Below, in pieces: positions 9,801-17,533 of a stretch of 64,000 bases of DNA. Each line of letters begins with the position of its first letter. Within the stretch, counting starts at the first letter, position 1. A program made the position numbers and the translations under genes. Location: positions 1 to 64,000 of the forward strand of contig NZ_JACHEM010000017.1 in NCBI RefSeq assembly GCF_014207445.1, read 5' to 3'. The notes beneath the pieces were generated by a model, which worked only from the letters and a program-made list of their open reading frames with translations, did no database searches and was not told the DNA's origin. The DNA is from Streptomyces candidus (lineage in GTDB: Bacteria; Actinomycetota; Actinomycetes; Streptomycetales; Streptomycetaceae).

Positions 9801-10183
9801 ACCCGGATGTCGGAGATCTTGTGCCAGGGCACCGCACCCTGCCCCTTGGGCACCTCTGCCAGCAAGGGTGCCGCCGGCGCCGCCAGGCGGGCCTTCTGCG
9901 ACGACTGCGCGCGCTGCTCCTGTGCAGCGCGCCAGGCTGCCCGGTCCTTCGACGGCGCCGCCTCCGGCTCCGGGGCGACGGCCTTGTTCGAGCCCACCTT
10001 CACCGGCGGTATCGGGAGCTTGGGTGCGTCCTTGCCCCATACGGAGTTCGCAGGCATCGGCGGCGGCTCCACCGGATCAGCCATCGCCGGCAGCGTGGTG
10101 GCGCCCAGAGCCAGCACGGACAACGCCACGACCACTGACCGTCTTGCCCGTATCTGCGTGCGGGCATGGGTGTGCTTCTGCAT
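6884..10183 (-). CDS. Secreted Rhs/YD-repeat protein with variable C-terminal tip
   Basis: 1099 residues from ATG at 10183 (GGGGGAAG upstream; an upstream start would add 8). A basic signal peptide ends near PAMADPVE at about residues 37-44. Many YD-type repeats (for example TYNSMD, YDSSRRLT, YDAANRL) fill residues 170-880, then the conserved core RYYDPRIGRFTSPDPSG and DPVN. The tip after DPQG is only about 75 residues, Gly/Ala-rich and hydrophobic with four Cys, and no enzyme motif is visible. Rhs proteins form a shell that delivers a C-terminal toxin. The gene is preceded by about 560 bp without genes, which probably holds its promoter. Confidence 0.9.
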   Translation of the reverse strand: MQKHTHARTQIRARRSVVVALSVLALGATTLPAMADPVEPPPMPANSVWGKDAPKLPIPPVKVGSNKAVAPEPEAAPSKDRAAWRAAQEQRAQSSQKARLAAPAAPLLAEVPKGQGAVPWHKISDIRVTDSLVARVNHSTGNLMLAGTDFDVPGVGQSLQLTRTYNSMDAPWGKVSQRWWQGWERYAQITDTEVVVYDATGESLSFVKKADGTYTTPAGYSKDLAKNADGTYTLTDRKSGSKDTYNAGGTLTKVTDRNNGTITVTQHDSGPEHKGFKLTETRSGRSVDLVKTDASQWQAKDHTGRTAVFDLNAAGDLARTTDTAGKSTAFGYDSSRRLTRITTPDGRVTNFGYDAQNRLTSMQRATAFNGNAHTGPTHTYAYEAGKTKVTDPEQHTTTYELNKDGGVTKTIDALGHSRSTTYDANHNVKTATDAMGTGTTPGNETVYGWDARNNPTSSKLPTGATALAGGYTTKSGMDLPGNQEMPDGEKTNYTYDAAGNTESVAVTGTGGGTEKFTYNKATPTCGGFEGQRCTLTDARGKVTRFQYDAKGNLIEVTPPAPLGKTTYTYDGSGRIETMVDGRGVNAVYKYDSRDRITEVSSSTTTVTYVYDGDGNLSQRTDDAGLIKYAFDPLSRETIRTLQNGSQTELTYTPAGNVDTYKDPSGLTDYTYDAANRLTALKEPSGKTTTYAYNANDVRTKTTYPGGTVQEVTPDKSGRPTTIKATSPKGTLTNTSYTYTYGAGKDGTKIRTATDGVMGLKKTYEYDSAGRFSYSEEMKGTTLAASYQYCYDPAGNLTSQGSTKGCPSGIALTYNDASQLISRAGSTAGWGYDKAGNETDGASGAERARTGGIWSDHSQQTSVTVAGKKYVGLYGSTDQSERLYYGDTTLHNGPLGLAGKTDPTGDMRFNREASGTLNSMTTGGKSYYYLTDALGSVLAMADETGTKVNEYRYSPRGVDGTFTEKVPQPYRFAGGYQDPTGLYHLEARYYDPRIGRFTSPDPSGLEKNPYLYAKGDPVNLVDPQGTDACDNKVFRLAAGPALCGDEKTRKIIGKAAGGVAAGTGGCAAIAAGSGNVPVGVACGAVSAASGAVAYITTLRD
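7130..7363 (-). repeat. Rhs core direct repeat, copy inside the full gene
   Basis: Partner of the repeat at 6341-6574. It encodes the conserved core end immediately before the variable tip. Recombination between the two would swap the tip and delete the 56-residue membrane gene together with it. Confidence 0.9.
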
Positions 10184-10746
10184 CAACTTCCCCCCATGGA
10201 AAGTCACTTACCGCTAGCCCCGAATGGCCACCGGAGGCGCACACAGTCACACACTCCGCACACAGAGAAGCCTGAGATACCCCGAAGAAGCGAACACATG
10301 CACGCAGGAATAAGCCCCTCCGATTGAGGGTGAAATGGCAGGACATCTCCTGAAGGGGATGAAGGTTTTGGCGGAGGAAGCGGAGATTTCACCGGAGAAT
10401 CTGGCCTGTACCTTTCCCTGACGGCACGTGACCGTTTGCTTCAGAGAAGGCAGGCATATGTCTGCGTTGCTCAGGGTGCTGAGGTGCGAACAGTGCCCGG
10501 CAGGACGTTGGAGCTCCCTCGCTGCGCACTTCCACCCCTCCGTAGCGTGGCCGTCCAGCTTGGGGCACAGCTTTGGCCAGGTCCGGCAGGGGAGGCAATT
10601 TGCAGAAGGGCATGTGTGCGGCGCGGTTGAGCTGGCGTCACTTCGCCGTCAGAAGCCATCCTCGGAAGGTGCGCGGCCAGGTGCCGGAACAGCTGCATGC
10701 GGACAGCAGGGCGACCTCACGCAAGGCAAGGAAGGGATGGTTGGTG
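10184..10746. other. Stretch without a convincing gene upstream of the Rhs gene
   Basis: No frame on either strand combines a ribosome site, typical codon bias and recognisable sequence. It presumably contains the leftward Rhs promoter and the 3' flank of the LexA-like gene. I see no strong hairpin. Confidence 0.5.
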
Positions 10747-11478
10747 TCACAGTGGGCGCAGCACTGCGACGACTTTCCCGAGGATCGCCGTGCTGCTCTT
10801 CACCGGGATGGGGTCGAAGGCGGGGCTGCATGGCATCAGCCATAATCTGCCGTCTGCGATCTGCAGCTTCCTCACGGTGGCTTCGCCGTCGTCGTCGTCC
10901 AGCAGGGCGGCGACGATGTCGTTGTGTGCGGCAATGCGCTGACGCCGCACGGTGAGCACGTCACCATCGCATATCTGCGCCTCGTTCATGCTCTGGCCGC
11001 GCATCGTCACTGCGAAGAGCTCCCCCTCCCCCACCACACGGCGCGGCATGGGCAGCATCTCCTGGCCCTGCGGTCCGCTCTGGTGCGGTGCATCGACAGT
11101 GAACCGGGTGATCAGCGGGACCCAGGCCACCGCGGGCTGCTGCTGGTCTTCCTCGACGTGCTGCGCGAGGTGGCTGGCGAAAGCGGTGGGCTGCGGGTCG
11201 CTGACGAGAGCCAGTGCGCGGGCTGTGAGAGCGCAGGCGCGCGGGCGGTGGGGGTCGCGGTGCAGGAAGCCCTTGCGTTCCAGTTCCCTCAGATGGTGGG
11301 CGACCGAGGTGGTGGAGGACAGGCCCACCGTCTTGCCTATCTCGCGCATCGACGGCGAGTAGCCCCGGGTGCGTATCGAAGCGGTGATGCAGTCCAGGAC
11401 GGCCCGCTGGCGGAGCGTCAGGAGGTCCGCATCATCGCGCGCGGGCGTGACGCCTAAGTGGATGGCGCTGTCGTTCAT
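10747..11478 (-). CDS. LexA-like repressor without the self-cleavage residues
   Basis: 243 residues from ATG at 11478, chosen because LexA homology begins soon after; upstream codons look non-coding. The N-terminal winged helix is intact (RGYSPSMREIGKTVG, about residues 38-52), as is the S24 fold with Ser163 in RGQSMNEAQICDGD. Two features of cleavable LexA are missing: the Ala-Gly scissile pair is replaced by Val128-Asp129 (ITRFTVDAP), and the catalytic Lys is Arg203 (EATVRKL, AGG codon checked). It is therefore probably a DNA-binding repressor that does not self-cleave, perhaps competing with chromosomal LexA on SOS boxes such as 13861-13876. Confidence 0.85.
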   Translation of the reverse strand: MNDSAIHLGVTPARDDADLLTLRQRAVLDCITASIRTRGYSPSMREIGKTVGLSSTTSVAHHLRELERKGFLHRDPHRPRACALTARALALVSDPQPTAFASHLAQHVEEDQQQPAVAWVPLITRFTVDAPHQSGPQGQEMLPMPRRVVGEGELFAVTMRGQSMNEAQICDGDVLTVRRQRIAAHNDIVAALLDDDDGEATVRKLQIADGRLWLMPCSPAFDPIPVKSSTAILGKVVAVLRPL

Positions 11479-11544
11479 GGCCCGCCCTCTTGTCGATCTT
11501 GAACAGGCCGACCGTAGCCCGCCCGCCAGGCAAAGGGAACACAC

Positions 11545-11575
11545 CTGTCCTGCGCAACACACTGGCGCAGGACAG
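11545..11575. promoter_or_regulatory. Inverted repeat upstream of the LexA-like gene
   Basis: Perfect 11-bp arms CTGTCCTGCGC (11545-11555) and complement (11565-11575), 67-97 bp upstream of the LexA-like start. It could be an operator, or a hairpin ending leftward transcription from the PIN-domain gene. Confidence 0.4.
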
Positions 11576-11759
11576 TGCTCGGGCCAGGACCTGGCTCACC
11601 GCGGAGCCGTCGAGCAGTTCTGGTATTTGGTGCAGGGGGGCCAGGGCTTGGCGGCACGAATTGTGCAGCACGACGTCCTCGGAGTCACGCCAGTGATCAC
11701 GCAGCCGATCGCGGGTAGGTAGAGGTAGCACTCGGAGCGCCGAAGGCCTGGTGTGCCCG

Positions 11760-12128
11760 CTACGGGGTGAGGTCCAGGACGCGGACCGCCTCGCTCTCCC
11801 ACCGCTTCGGGGTGGTAGTGGCGATGACCGCTCCGTCGGGTCGGTCGGGGGTGGGTTGCGCGGCGTACTGGCTGTGTGCGGGCGCCCACGTCTCCTGTTG
11901 GGCGACGGCCAGCGCGGCGGTCAGGTCGAGGTCCAGGACGGTGATCCCGGGCATTGCGGCCAAGTGCTCGGCAGTACCGGGGCGGGCCCGGTCGGCTTCG
12001 ACGAGGGCGCAGGCCGGGGCGTAGAGGAACCAGTCGGCTTCGGCATGGGCGCGGTGGATGAGCCGGGAGGCCAGCACGTTGCCCTGGCCGATAGCGGCCA
12101 TCGCGCTCTCGTCCAGGACGATGTGCAT
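11760..12128 (-). CDS. PIN-domain protein, VapC-like toxin
   Basis: 122 residues from ATG at 12128. PIN-type acidic positions are visible: LDESAM near the N-terminus, ALVEADRAR in the middle, LDLDLTAALAVA, and a C-terminal DGAVIATTTP. VapC toxins are Mg-dependent RNases usually neutralised by an upstream small antitoxin. The gene starts 8 bp after the stop of an 85-residue DNA-binding-type protein, the expected antitoxin-toxin order. An in-frame start at 12224 is rejected because it overlaps that antitoxin. Confidence 0.75.
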   Translation of the reverse strand: MHIVLDESAMAAIGQGNVLASRLIHRAHAEADWFLYAPACALVEADRARPGTAEHLAAMPGITVLDLDLTAALAVAQQETWAPAHSQYAAQPTPDRPDGAVIATTTPKRWESEAVRVLDLTP

Positions 12129-12136
12129 CGCCCCGC

Positions 12137-12394
12137 TCACCGGGGCTGCGCCTGGGCGAGACGCCGGTCGAGCTCGTTGTCGAGGTTCTGCTCCTCGATT
12201 TTGGTGGGGGCGTACCCGTTCCACTCCTGGAGTGCGATCCGGGCGGCGGCCGCGCGGTCGGCGCGTTCCTGCGGGGTGAGGAGGGTGTCGGCGAGGCGGG
12301 CCAGGTAGGCGCGCAGCGATAGTCCTTCGGCGGCCGCGATCGCGGCGAGCCGGTCCTTGGCTTCCTCGGGGATCCGGACGTTGGCATCAGACAT
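12137..12394 (-). CDS. Antitoxin of the VapBC-like pair
   Basis: 85 residues. The N-terminus VRIPEEAKDRLAAIAAAEG followed by SLRAYLARLA is typical of ribbon-helix-helix antitoxins; the C-terminal half is charged and Ala-rich and would contact the toxin. It precedes the PIN gene by 8 bp. The promoter region carries a short GTACCC tandem repeat that could be the autoregulatory site. Confidence 0.75.
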   Translation of the reverse strand: MSDANVRIPEEAKDRLAAIAAAEGLSLRAYLARLADTLLTPQERADRAAAARIALQEWNGYAPTKIEEQNLDNELDRRLAQAQPR

Positions 12395-12424
12395 GGGGAA
12401 ACTCCTTCCGGTGCCAGCAGGATA

Positions 12425-12445
12425 CGTACCCGTACCCGTACCCGT
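12425..12445. repeat. Short CGTACC tandem repeat upstream of the antitoxin
   Basis: Three and a half tandem copies of CGTACC, 31 bp upstream of the antitoxin start. Position suggests an operator or promoter element, but a chance repeat in high-GC DNA is possible. Confidence 0.35.
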
Positions 12446-12490
12446 CAGGTAGCGGGCGACAGCAGATTCCTGTTCTTCGACCTGCGTGCG

Positions 12491-12709
12491 TCAGTTGACA
12501 GCGACTCGCAGCCCGTACAAGGCGCCGGAGCTGATGGCTGCGGCCTGCTCCTGGAGGTCGTTCTCGGTGAACTCGAGGAGCGCTCGGTTTGCGGCCCGGC
12601 GCAGCAGTGGGACCACGCTGGCCGGTGGGCGTCCGCGCTGGGTGGCGGCGAGCGAGGCGAATGCATCCTCGTAGCCCGTGTAGGGGGTGGGAGTCGCGTT
12701 CATGTTCAT
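12491..12709 (-). CDS. 72-residue protein coupled to the Y-family polymerase-like gene
   Basis: Starts MNMNATPTPYTG and ends GALYGLRVAVN. Its ATG overlaps the stop of the polymerase-like gene (ATGA), showing translational coupling. It is mostly helical (PLLRRAANRALLEFTEN). I do not know its function; the tight coupling implies it works with the polymerase-like protein. A 35-residue protein at 24031-24138 ends with the related motif GYGLRVAVS. Confidence 0.7.
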   Translation of the reverse strand: MNMNATPTPYTGYEDAFASLAATQRGRPPASVVPLLRRAANRALLEFTENDLQEQAAAISSGALYGLRVAVN

Positions 12710-13824
12710 GGCAGTTCCTGGAGCTGTGCGGGTCCGGTGTGTTCGAGGGCGGTTGCGGTCCGTGCCGCGGCAGAGCCCGGTGCAGGGTGCGGACGGGGTG
12801 CGGCTGCGCGTGCGCGTGGTGAGCGGGTGCGGTCCGGTACCGCGAGGGAGGCGGGTACCAGGGCCGTGTTGCCGAAGCGGGCGCGGAGGCGGTCGGCGAC
12901 TGCCTCGACGGTGCGGGCATTGTCGTCGACGGGGTCGAAGGTGAGCTGGTAGGAGGCGTCGGTGACAGGGGCCAGTGCTTCGGCGCGGAGGGTGAGGGCG
13001 CGTACGCGGGCCCGCTGGAGTCCGAGCAGGGTGTGGATCTCGTAGGCGGTGGCGGCCAGCGTCCGGCTGTGCTGGGTGGGCTCGGGAAGGGTGCGGCTGC
13101 GGGTGGTGGTGCTCCGGTCCGCGTACTGGACGGTCACCGAGAGGGTGCCGGCGACCTGGCGGGTGGTGCGCAGGCGCAGCCCAAGTTCCTCCGTGAGTTC
13201 CAGGAGTGCCTTGCGCTGGGCGGCGGGCGCGAGGGTGTCGTGAGGGAAGTCGCGGCGGGCGCTGATCGATTTGGCCAGTTCGCCGGGTGCTACGGGGCGG
13301 GGGTCGATGCCGTGGGCGCGCTCGTGCAGGAGGCGTCCGGTGGCGGTGCCCAGGATGCGCTGGAGGGTGAGCAGCGGGGTGTCGGCGAGGGCGCCGATGG
13401 TGTGCAGTCCGTACCGGGTGAGGGTTCGGGCGGTAGAGGGGCCGATCCCGGGCAGGGCGGCGGCAGGGCGGGGCCGCAGGAACGACTCGACCTCGTCGGG
13501 AGCGATCAAGGTGGTGCGGCCGGGTGCGGTGAGGTCGGCGGCCATCGAGGCGATCAGCCGGGTGGGGCCTGCGCCGATGCTGGTGGGAATGCCGTGCAGT
13601 CCGGCCACCCGCATCTGGATCATTGCCGTGAGTGCGGCGGCGTCCTTGTCGAAATGCCGCAGCGCCCCGGTGATGTCGAGCTCCGCGCTGTAGTCCTGCG
13701 GCAACGGCTGCACCCAGGGAGTAAAGCTCTGCAGGAGCTCCAGGAGGTCCTCGTACTGCTCTTGGCTCGCGGACCCGTGCTGGAGGTGGAAGTGGACGCG
13801 AAGGATGGAGCGGTGGTTTTGCAT
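12706..13824 (-). CDS. Y-family DNA polymerase-like protein lacking catalytic carboxylates
   Basis: 372 residues from ATG at 13824 (AAGGAG upstream). Y-family features are present: PTSIGAGPTRLIASMAADL, the helix-hairpin-helix LPGIGPSTARTLTRYG and a little-finger-like C-terminus. The metal ligands of active enzymes are absent. The first motif reads LRVHFHLQ instead of the usual VDMD-type sequence, and the SIDE motif aligns with QDYSAELDITG. It therefore resembles ImuB-type accessory subunits, not an active polymerase. An SOS-box-like site lies 37 bp upstream, so damage induction is likely. The C-terminal 40 residues are Ala/Pro/Arg-rich. Confidence 0.8.
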   Translation of the reverse strand: MQNHRSILRVHFHLQHGSASQEQYEDLLELLQSFTPWVQPLPQDYSAELDITGALRHFDKDAAALTAMIQMRVAGLHGIPTSIGAGPTRLIASMAADLTAPGRTTLIAPDEVESFLRPRPAAALPGIGPSTARTLTRYGLHTIGALADTPLLTLQRILGTATGRLLHERAHGIDPRPVAPGELAKSISARRDFPHDTLAPAAQRKALLELTEELGLRLRTTRQVAGTLSVTVQYADRSTTTRSRTLPEPTQHSRTLAATAYEIHTLLGLQRARVRALTLRAEALAPVTDASYQLTFDPVDDNARTVEAVADRLRARFGNTALVPASLAVPDRTRSPRARAAAPRPHPAPGSAAARTATALEHTGPAQLQELP

Positions 13825-13860
13825 GGGAGCTCCTTCCTTGCGGGGTGCGCCTGACCGTTT

Positions 13861-13876
13861 TCGAATGCTTGTTCGA
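13861..13876. promoter_or_regulatory. Actinobacterial SOS box
   Basis: TCGAATGCTTGTTCGA matches the actinobacterial LexA consensus TCGAAC-N4-GTTCGA with one mismatch (T for C at position 6). It lies 37 bp upstream of the polymerase-like start. Confidence 0.7.
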
Positions 13877-13938
13877 AGCGTAGCGAGTGGAGTCCCCGAG
13901 TGCGAAAGGAGCGACAAGGCAGGAGGTGAGGGCGGCCG

Positions 13939-14166
13939 TCAGTCCCCGTGCCGCAGCCGCACGAAGCGGATGCTGGGGTGGCGCCCGCTGACCACGTGGA
14001 ATTCGGCAATCGGGCCGTCGGACACCTGGTGAATCACCCGCCCGTCGGTGGTGTGCCCGGCAGGGGTGAGGCGGTCGGCGACGGCCGCGCCGACCTGTGC
14101 GGCCGCGACGGCATCCAGGCGCACCGTGGTGGTCAGCGGGCTGTTGTCGGCGAGTTCGGCCACCAC
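13939..14166 (-). CDS. Small hypothetical protein
   Basis: 75 residues from GTG, beginning VAELADNSPLTTTVRLDAV and ending SIRFVRLRHGD. It reads as a compact alpha/beta protein with no membrane segment. It lies upstream of the SOS-box gene on the same strand, 62 bp before the box. Family not recognised. Confidence 0.5.
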   Translation of the reverse strand: MVAELADNSPLTTTVRLDAVAAAQVGAAVADRLTPAGHTTDGRVIHQVSDGPIAEFHVVSGRHPSIRFVRLRHGD

Positions 14167-14183
14167 GGCGTGTGGGCGGCGCG

Positions 14184-14261
14184 GTGAGCTTCTTCGGGAT
14201 CACCACGTGCGACCCCGAGGCCGTCACCGACCGCCTGGCGGCGGCGATGGACGCCCTCTGA
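14184..14261 (+). pseudogene. Short coding remnant
   Basis: A 25-codon frame from GTG (VSFFGITTCDPEAV... ending AAMDAL) with normal Streptomyces codon bias. It overlaps the 3' end of the SARP gene tail to tail. It looks like the C-terminus of a lost gene; low confidence. Confidence 0.25.
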
Positions 14262-16272
14262 GCCCTGGGGACCTGATCAGGCCGGGGCCGTGGGGCGGGC
14301 GCGCACGAGCTCGGGGTTCGCGTATTTCGGTCGCTTGCCCCGCTCCGGCGCATGCCTCCGCCTCAGCCAGGTAGCGCGCCACCGGGCCCAGGGTCAGCAT
14401 TCCGCTGGCGGCGCCGGCGTGCTCGGCACGGGCATCGCGCAGGGCAGCTCCGGCGCGTGCGGCGATTCCGCGCTCGCCGAGGCGTACGGCAGCGCGGGCG
14501 GTCAGGCACCACAGCGCCTCCTGCATGTGGTCACGCGGTGGCTCGGGCACCGCGTTGAGGGCGGCACGGGCCTCCTCGACTCGGTCCTGGGCGAGCAGCA
14601 CGAGGGGGCGCCCCCAGGGTCGGTACGGGCCCCAGTCGAGGTGAGGGTCGGTGGGCGCGGGCCGGTCGTGCAGCAGGCGCAGCCCCAGTAGGGCGAGCGG
14701 GAACAGGCCCCGGTGCAGCCCCGGCATTCCGGCCGCCTGGAGGGCGTCCTCGGCAGCGCGGTAGTGCGCTGCCGCCGTGGCGGCGGTCGGTCCGCCGGGT
14801 TCGGCGCTGCGGGCGGCCGTGGCCCGCGCCCGGAACCACCCGGTGAGGACGGAGACGAGGGGCGCCTCGGTGGTAGCGGCGAGCTGTTCGGCTGCCTTGG
14901 CGTGCGAGGTTGCGGCGTTGAGGTCGCCGAGGGCCGAGGCGGATTGCAGGCGGACGAGTCGGCCGAGTACAGCGAAGTTCGGCAGCTCGTGCCGGGTGGC
15001 CAGGTCGAGGATCTCGGCGCCGATCCGGTCCCGTACCGCCGCGAGCCCGGGGCGGGTGAAAGACTGCAGGAATACCCCGTTCAGGGCGAACGCCAGCAGG
15101 GCGGGATCGGCCAGGTCCCGTGCCAGCGCCTCCGCCTGCCGTGCTGCCTGCTGCGCGCGCTGCAACTCGGTCCTAGACAGATCGGCGCTGCGGCTCTCGA
15201 CGGCGACCGTGGCCAGCAGGCGGGCGGGCAGGTCGGCGGGGCTGTCGGGGTCGAGCGCGCTGAGCGTGCGCTCGGCAGCCGCGACGACGGCGCGGGACTG
15301 CGCGGGGTCGTCGGCCCGGCTCCAGAGGGCGGGCACGTCGTAGGCGCCGATGATCCGGGCGGTCAGGGAGAGGTCTCCCGTGCGTTCCGCCGCCTGGACG
15401 GCGGCGAGGCGGTCGCGCCGCGAGTGGACGAGGGCGTCGCCCCCCGCCAGTGCGAGGGTGCGGGCCAGATCCACGGTGGTGCGCGGACCGAGACGGACCC
15501 CATGGCCGGTCCATGCGGTACGTGCGCCTTCGGGGGGCACGTACCCGTTGAGGATGTCCGTCTCCAGGCGTTGGAGGTCGGCACCAGGGTCGAGCCCGAG
15601 TTGATCAACGAGCATCACGCGGGCGCGGCGGAGGGTGGCCAGCGCGTCGGCCTGGCGGCCCGCGCGGTAGAGCGCGCGGGCAAGCAGCCCCCACGTCGGC
15701 TCGCGCCACGGATGTTCAGCAACGTGGGCACCAAGTTCGGCGACGAGATCGGCCCCTTCCCCGGAGTCGAGGAGGATGCGGGCGCGCAGTTCCGCCCCCT
15801 CCAACCTCAGCTCCTCCAGTCGGGCCCGCTCCCGCTGCGCCCATGCGGAGCCGGTCACATCGGCGTAGGCGGATCCACGCCAGTCCGCGAGTACCCTGCC
15901 GAGGTCGGTCACCGCGTCGGGGTCGCGCCGGGCTCGGGCCAGGGTGTCCTGGAACCGGTGGACGTCCACGTCCTCACGCGGCAGGCGCAGCGCGTAGCCG
16001 GGACCTTCGGTGACGAGTACGCGCGGCGGATCGCGGGGCGGCCGGTGAGGTTCGAGGGCGCGGCGCAGCGCGGCGACGAACGTACGCAAGGCGCCCACGG
16101 CGCGGGCCGGCGGGTCGGTCCACAGGTCGTCGACAAGGCTGTCGGTGGTGACCATGCGTCCCTCGGCGACGACGAGCCGGGCGAGTACTTCGCGATGGCG
16201 GGGTCCGCCCAGGTCAACCGGACTGCCGTCGTCGCGGAAGGCCCGCACGGCACCGAGCACGTCGATTCGCAT
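14224..16272 (-). CDS. SARP/AfsR-family transcriptional regulator
   Basis: 682 residues. The N-terminus is an OmpR-like DNA-binding domain (MRIDVLGAVRAF, PRHREVLARLVVAEGR, ALRTFVAALRRALEP), followed by the bacterial transcriptional activation domain (about residues 100-250: RARLEELRLEGAELRARIL, QADALATLRRARVML, LGLDPGADLQRLE). The remaining 430 residues are helical, TPR-like, with no P-loop. The last 40 residues are unusually Pro/Arg/Gly-rich and may reflect a shifted stop. SARPs activate secondary-metabolism clusters; no such cluster is in view, so the likely target is the divergent hydrolase 111 bp away. Confidence 0.85.
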   Translation of the reverse strand: MRIDVLGAVRAFRDDGSPVDLGGPRHREVLARLVVAEGRMVTTDSLVDDLWTDPPARAVGALRTFVAALRRALEPHRPPRDPPRVLVTEGPGYALRLPREDVDVHRFQDTLARARRDPDAVTDLGRVLADWRGSAYADVTGSAWAQRERARLEELRLEGAELRARILLDSGEGADLVAELGAHVAEHPWREPTWGLLARALYRAGRQADALATLRRARVMLVDQLGLDPGADLQRLETDILNGYVPPEGARTAWTGHGVRLGPRTTVDLARTLALAGGDALVHSRRDRLAAVQAAERTGDLSLTARIIGAYDVPALWSRADDPAQSRAVVAAAERTLSALDPDSPADLPARLLATVAVESRSADLSRTELQRAQQAARQAEALARDLADPALLAFALNGVFLQSFTRPGLAAVRDRIGAEILDLATRHELPNFAVLGRLVRLQSASALGDLNAATSHAKAAEQLAATTEAPLVSVLTGWFRARATAARSAEPGGPTAATAAAHYRAAEDALQAAGMPGLHRGLFPLALLGLRLLHDRPAPTDPHLDWGPYRPWGRPLVLLAQDRVEEARAALNAVPEPPRDHMQEALWCLTARAAVRLGERGIAARAGAALRDARAEHAGAASGMLTLGPVARYLAEAEACAGAGQATEIREPRARARPPHGPGLIRSPGLRGRPSPPPGGR

Positions 16273-16383
16273 GCCCCCATCCTCTGTGCCAGGGGTCGGC
16301 TGCGCCCAACCGTACTGATCGACTGCTGATCGCCGTCGCCCAGGCTGATCCGGTCAGTCTCCCACCCGAAAAGACGGCCCTTC

Positions 16384-17262
16384 ATGACGCTCACCATTCC
16401 CGGCTTCGATCACATCCGCCTGCCCGGTGCGGACGGTGTGGAGCTGTCTGCCGCTGTCGGCGGCAGCGGCAGTCCGGTCGTGCTGTTGCACGGTTTCCCC
16501 CAGACCCACCTGATGTGGCGACATGTCGCCGAGCGGCTCGCCGACGGGCACACGGTGATCTGTCCTGACCTGCGTGGCTATGGCGCCAGCGACAAGCCGG
16601 CGGTCACCGGTCCCGATGTGTACGCCAAGCGCACCATGGCCGCCGACGTCGTGACTCTGGCGGCGGCCCTCGGCCACGAGCGCTTCGCCCTCGTCGGCCA
16701 CGACCGGGGCGCCCTGGTCGCCTTCCGGGCGGGGCTGGACCACCCCGAGACCATCACGCACCTGGGCATCCTCGACATCGTGCCGACGCTCGACATGTGG
16801 AACGTCCTGCGCGGCGCCTCGGCGGCGGTCGGCTACCACCTCTTCCTCATGGCGCAGCCGCCAGGTCTGCCGGAGGCGATGATCGCCAACAGCGCGGACG
16901 CGTTCTTCGGCTCGTTCCTCGACGCCTGGGCCAACGACCCGATCGCCATACCGGACGATGTCCGTGCCGAGTACCTGCGGGCGAGCGCCGCGGCGGTGAC
17001 GTCGATCGTCGCGGACTACCGGGCCTCGGCGGGCATGGACGTCACGCACGACCAAGCGGACCTGGACGCCGGGTCGCAGCTGGCCATGCCCGTGACGGTC
17101 GTCCAGCAGGACTGGGGCGCGCAGCTGGGCTACGACGCTGCTGCGGTATGGAAGGCGTGGGCGCCGGACCTGGACCACCGGCTGACCCGAGCGGGGCACT
17201 TCATGGCCGAGGAGACACCCGACGAGATCGCCGAGGCCATCCAGGACCTGCTGGCCCGCTGA
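16384..17262 (+). CDS. Alpha/beta hydrolase, haloalkane/haloacetate dehalogenase or epoxide hydrolase type
   Basis: 292 residues, full family length. Motifs are intact: HGFPQTHLMW oxyanion region, DLRGYGASDKP, nucleophile elbow VGHDRGA with Asp as nucleophile, and the catalytic His in AGHFMAEE. An Asp nucleophile marks dehalogenases and epoxide hydrolases, not esterases. The substrate cannot be told. It is divergent from the SARP gene, with 111 bp of shared promoter region. Confidence 0.88.
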   Translation: MTLTIPGFDHIRLPGADGVELSAAVGGSGSPVVLLHGFPQTHLMWRHVAERLADGHTVICPDLRGYGASDKPAVTGPDVYAKRTMAADVVTLAAALGHERFALVGHDRGALVAFRAGLDHPETITHLGILDIVPTLDMWNVLRGASAAVGYHLFLMAQPPGLPEAMIANSADAFFGSFLDAWANDPIAIPDDVRAEYLRASAAAVTSIVADYRASAGMDVTHDQADLDAGSQLAMPVTVVQQDWGAQLGYDAAAVWKAWAPDLDHRLTRAGHFMAEETPDEIAEAIQDLLAR

Positions 17263-17533
17263 GCCTCCTGCTCCCGAGTCGCCGACTGGGCCACGGACGG
17301 TCGGCGAACCCTAGGTTTTCGGCGATGGACCGGTCCGGGCGCTGCGAGGCCAGGAACAGCTCCAGTCCCAGGTGTGGACGCTGGGGTGCCGCCGGGGGCT
17401 ATTCGTCGGTCATGGCCGGGTCGCGCAGCGGGCGCAGCGAGCCGTCCCCATGGGAGCGGACGATCGGATACCGGCCATGGAAATTAATGAGTTCATGGAC
17501 CAGCGGAGAGAGCCGGGAGCGGATCTCGGATGA

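Noticed and set aside
12425-12445. CGTACC repeat as a plasmid iteron
   Set aside because: Only three and a half short copies, next to an antitoxin promoter; iterons are longer and more numerous.
12491-14353. 620-residue leftward frame spanning the polymerase-like gene
   Set aside because: Only its last 72 codons are real coding sequence; the rest is out of frame with the polymerase-like gene and Arg/Pro-rich.
14713-16329. 538-residue rightward frame over the SARP gene
   Set aside because: Antisense of a clear SARP gene; no domain or ribosome site.
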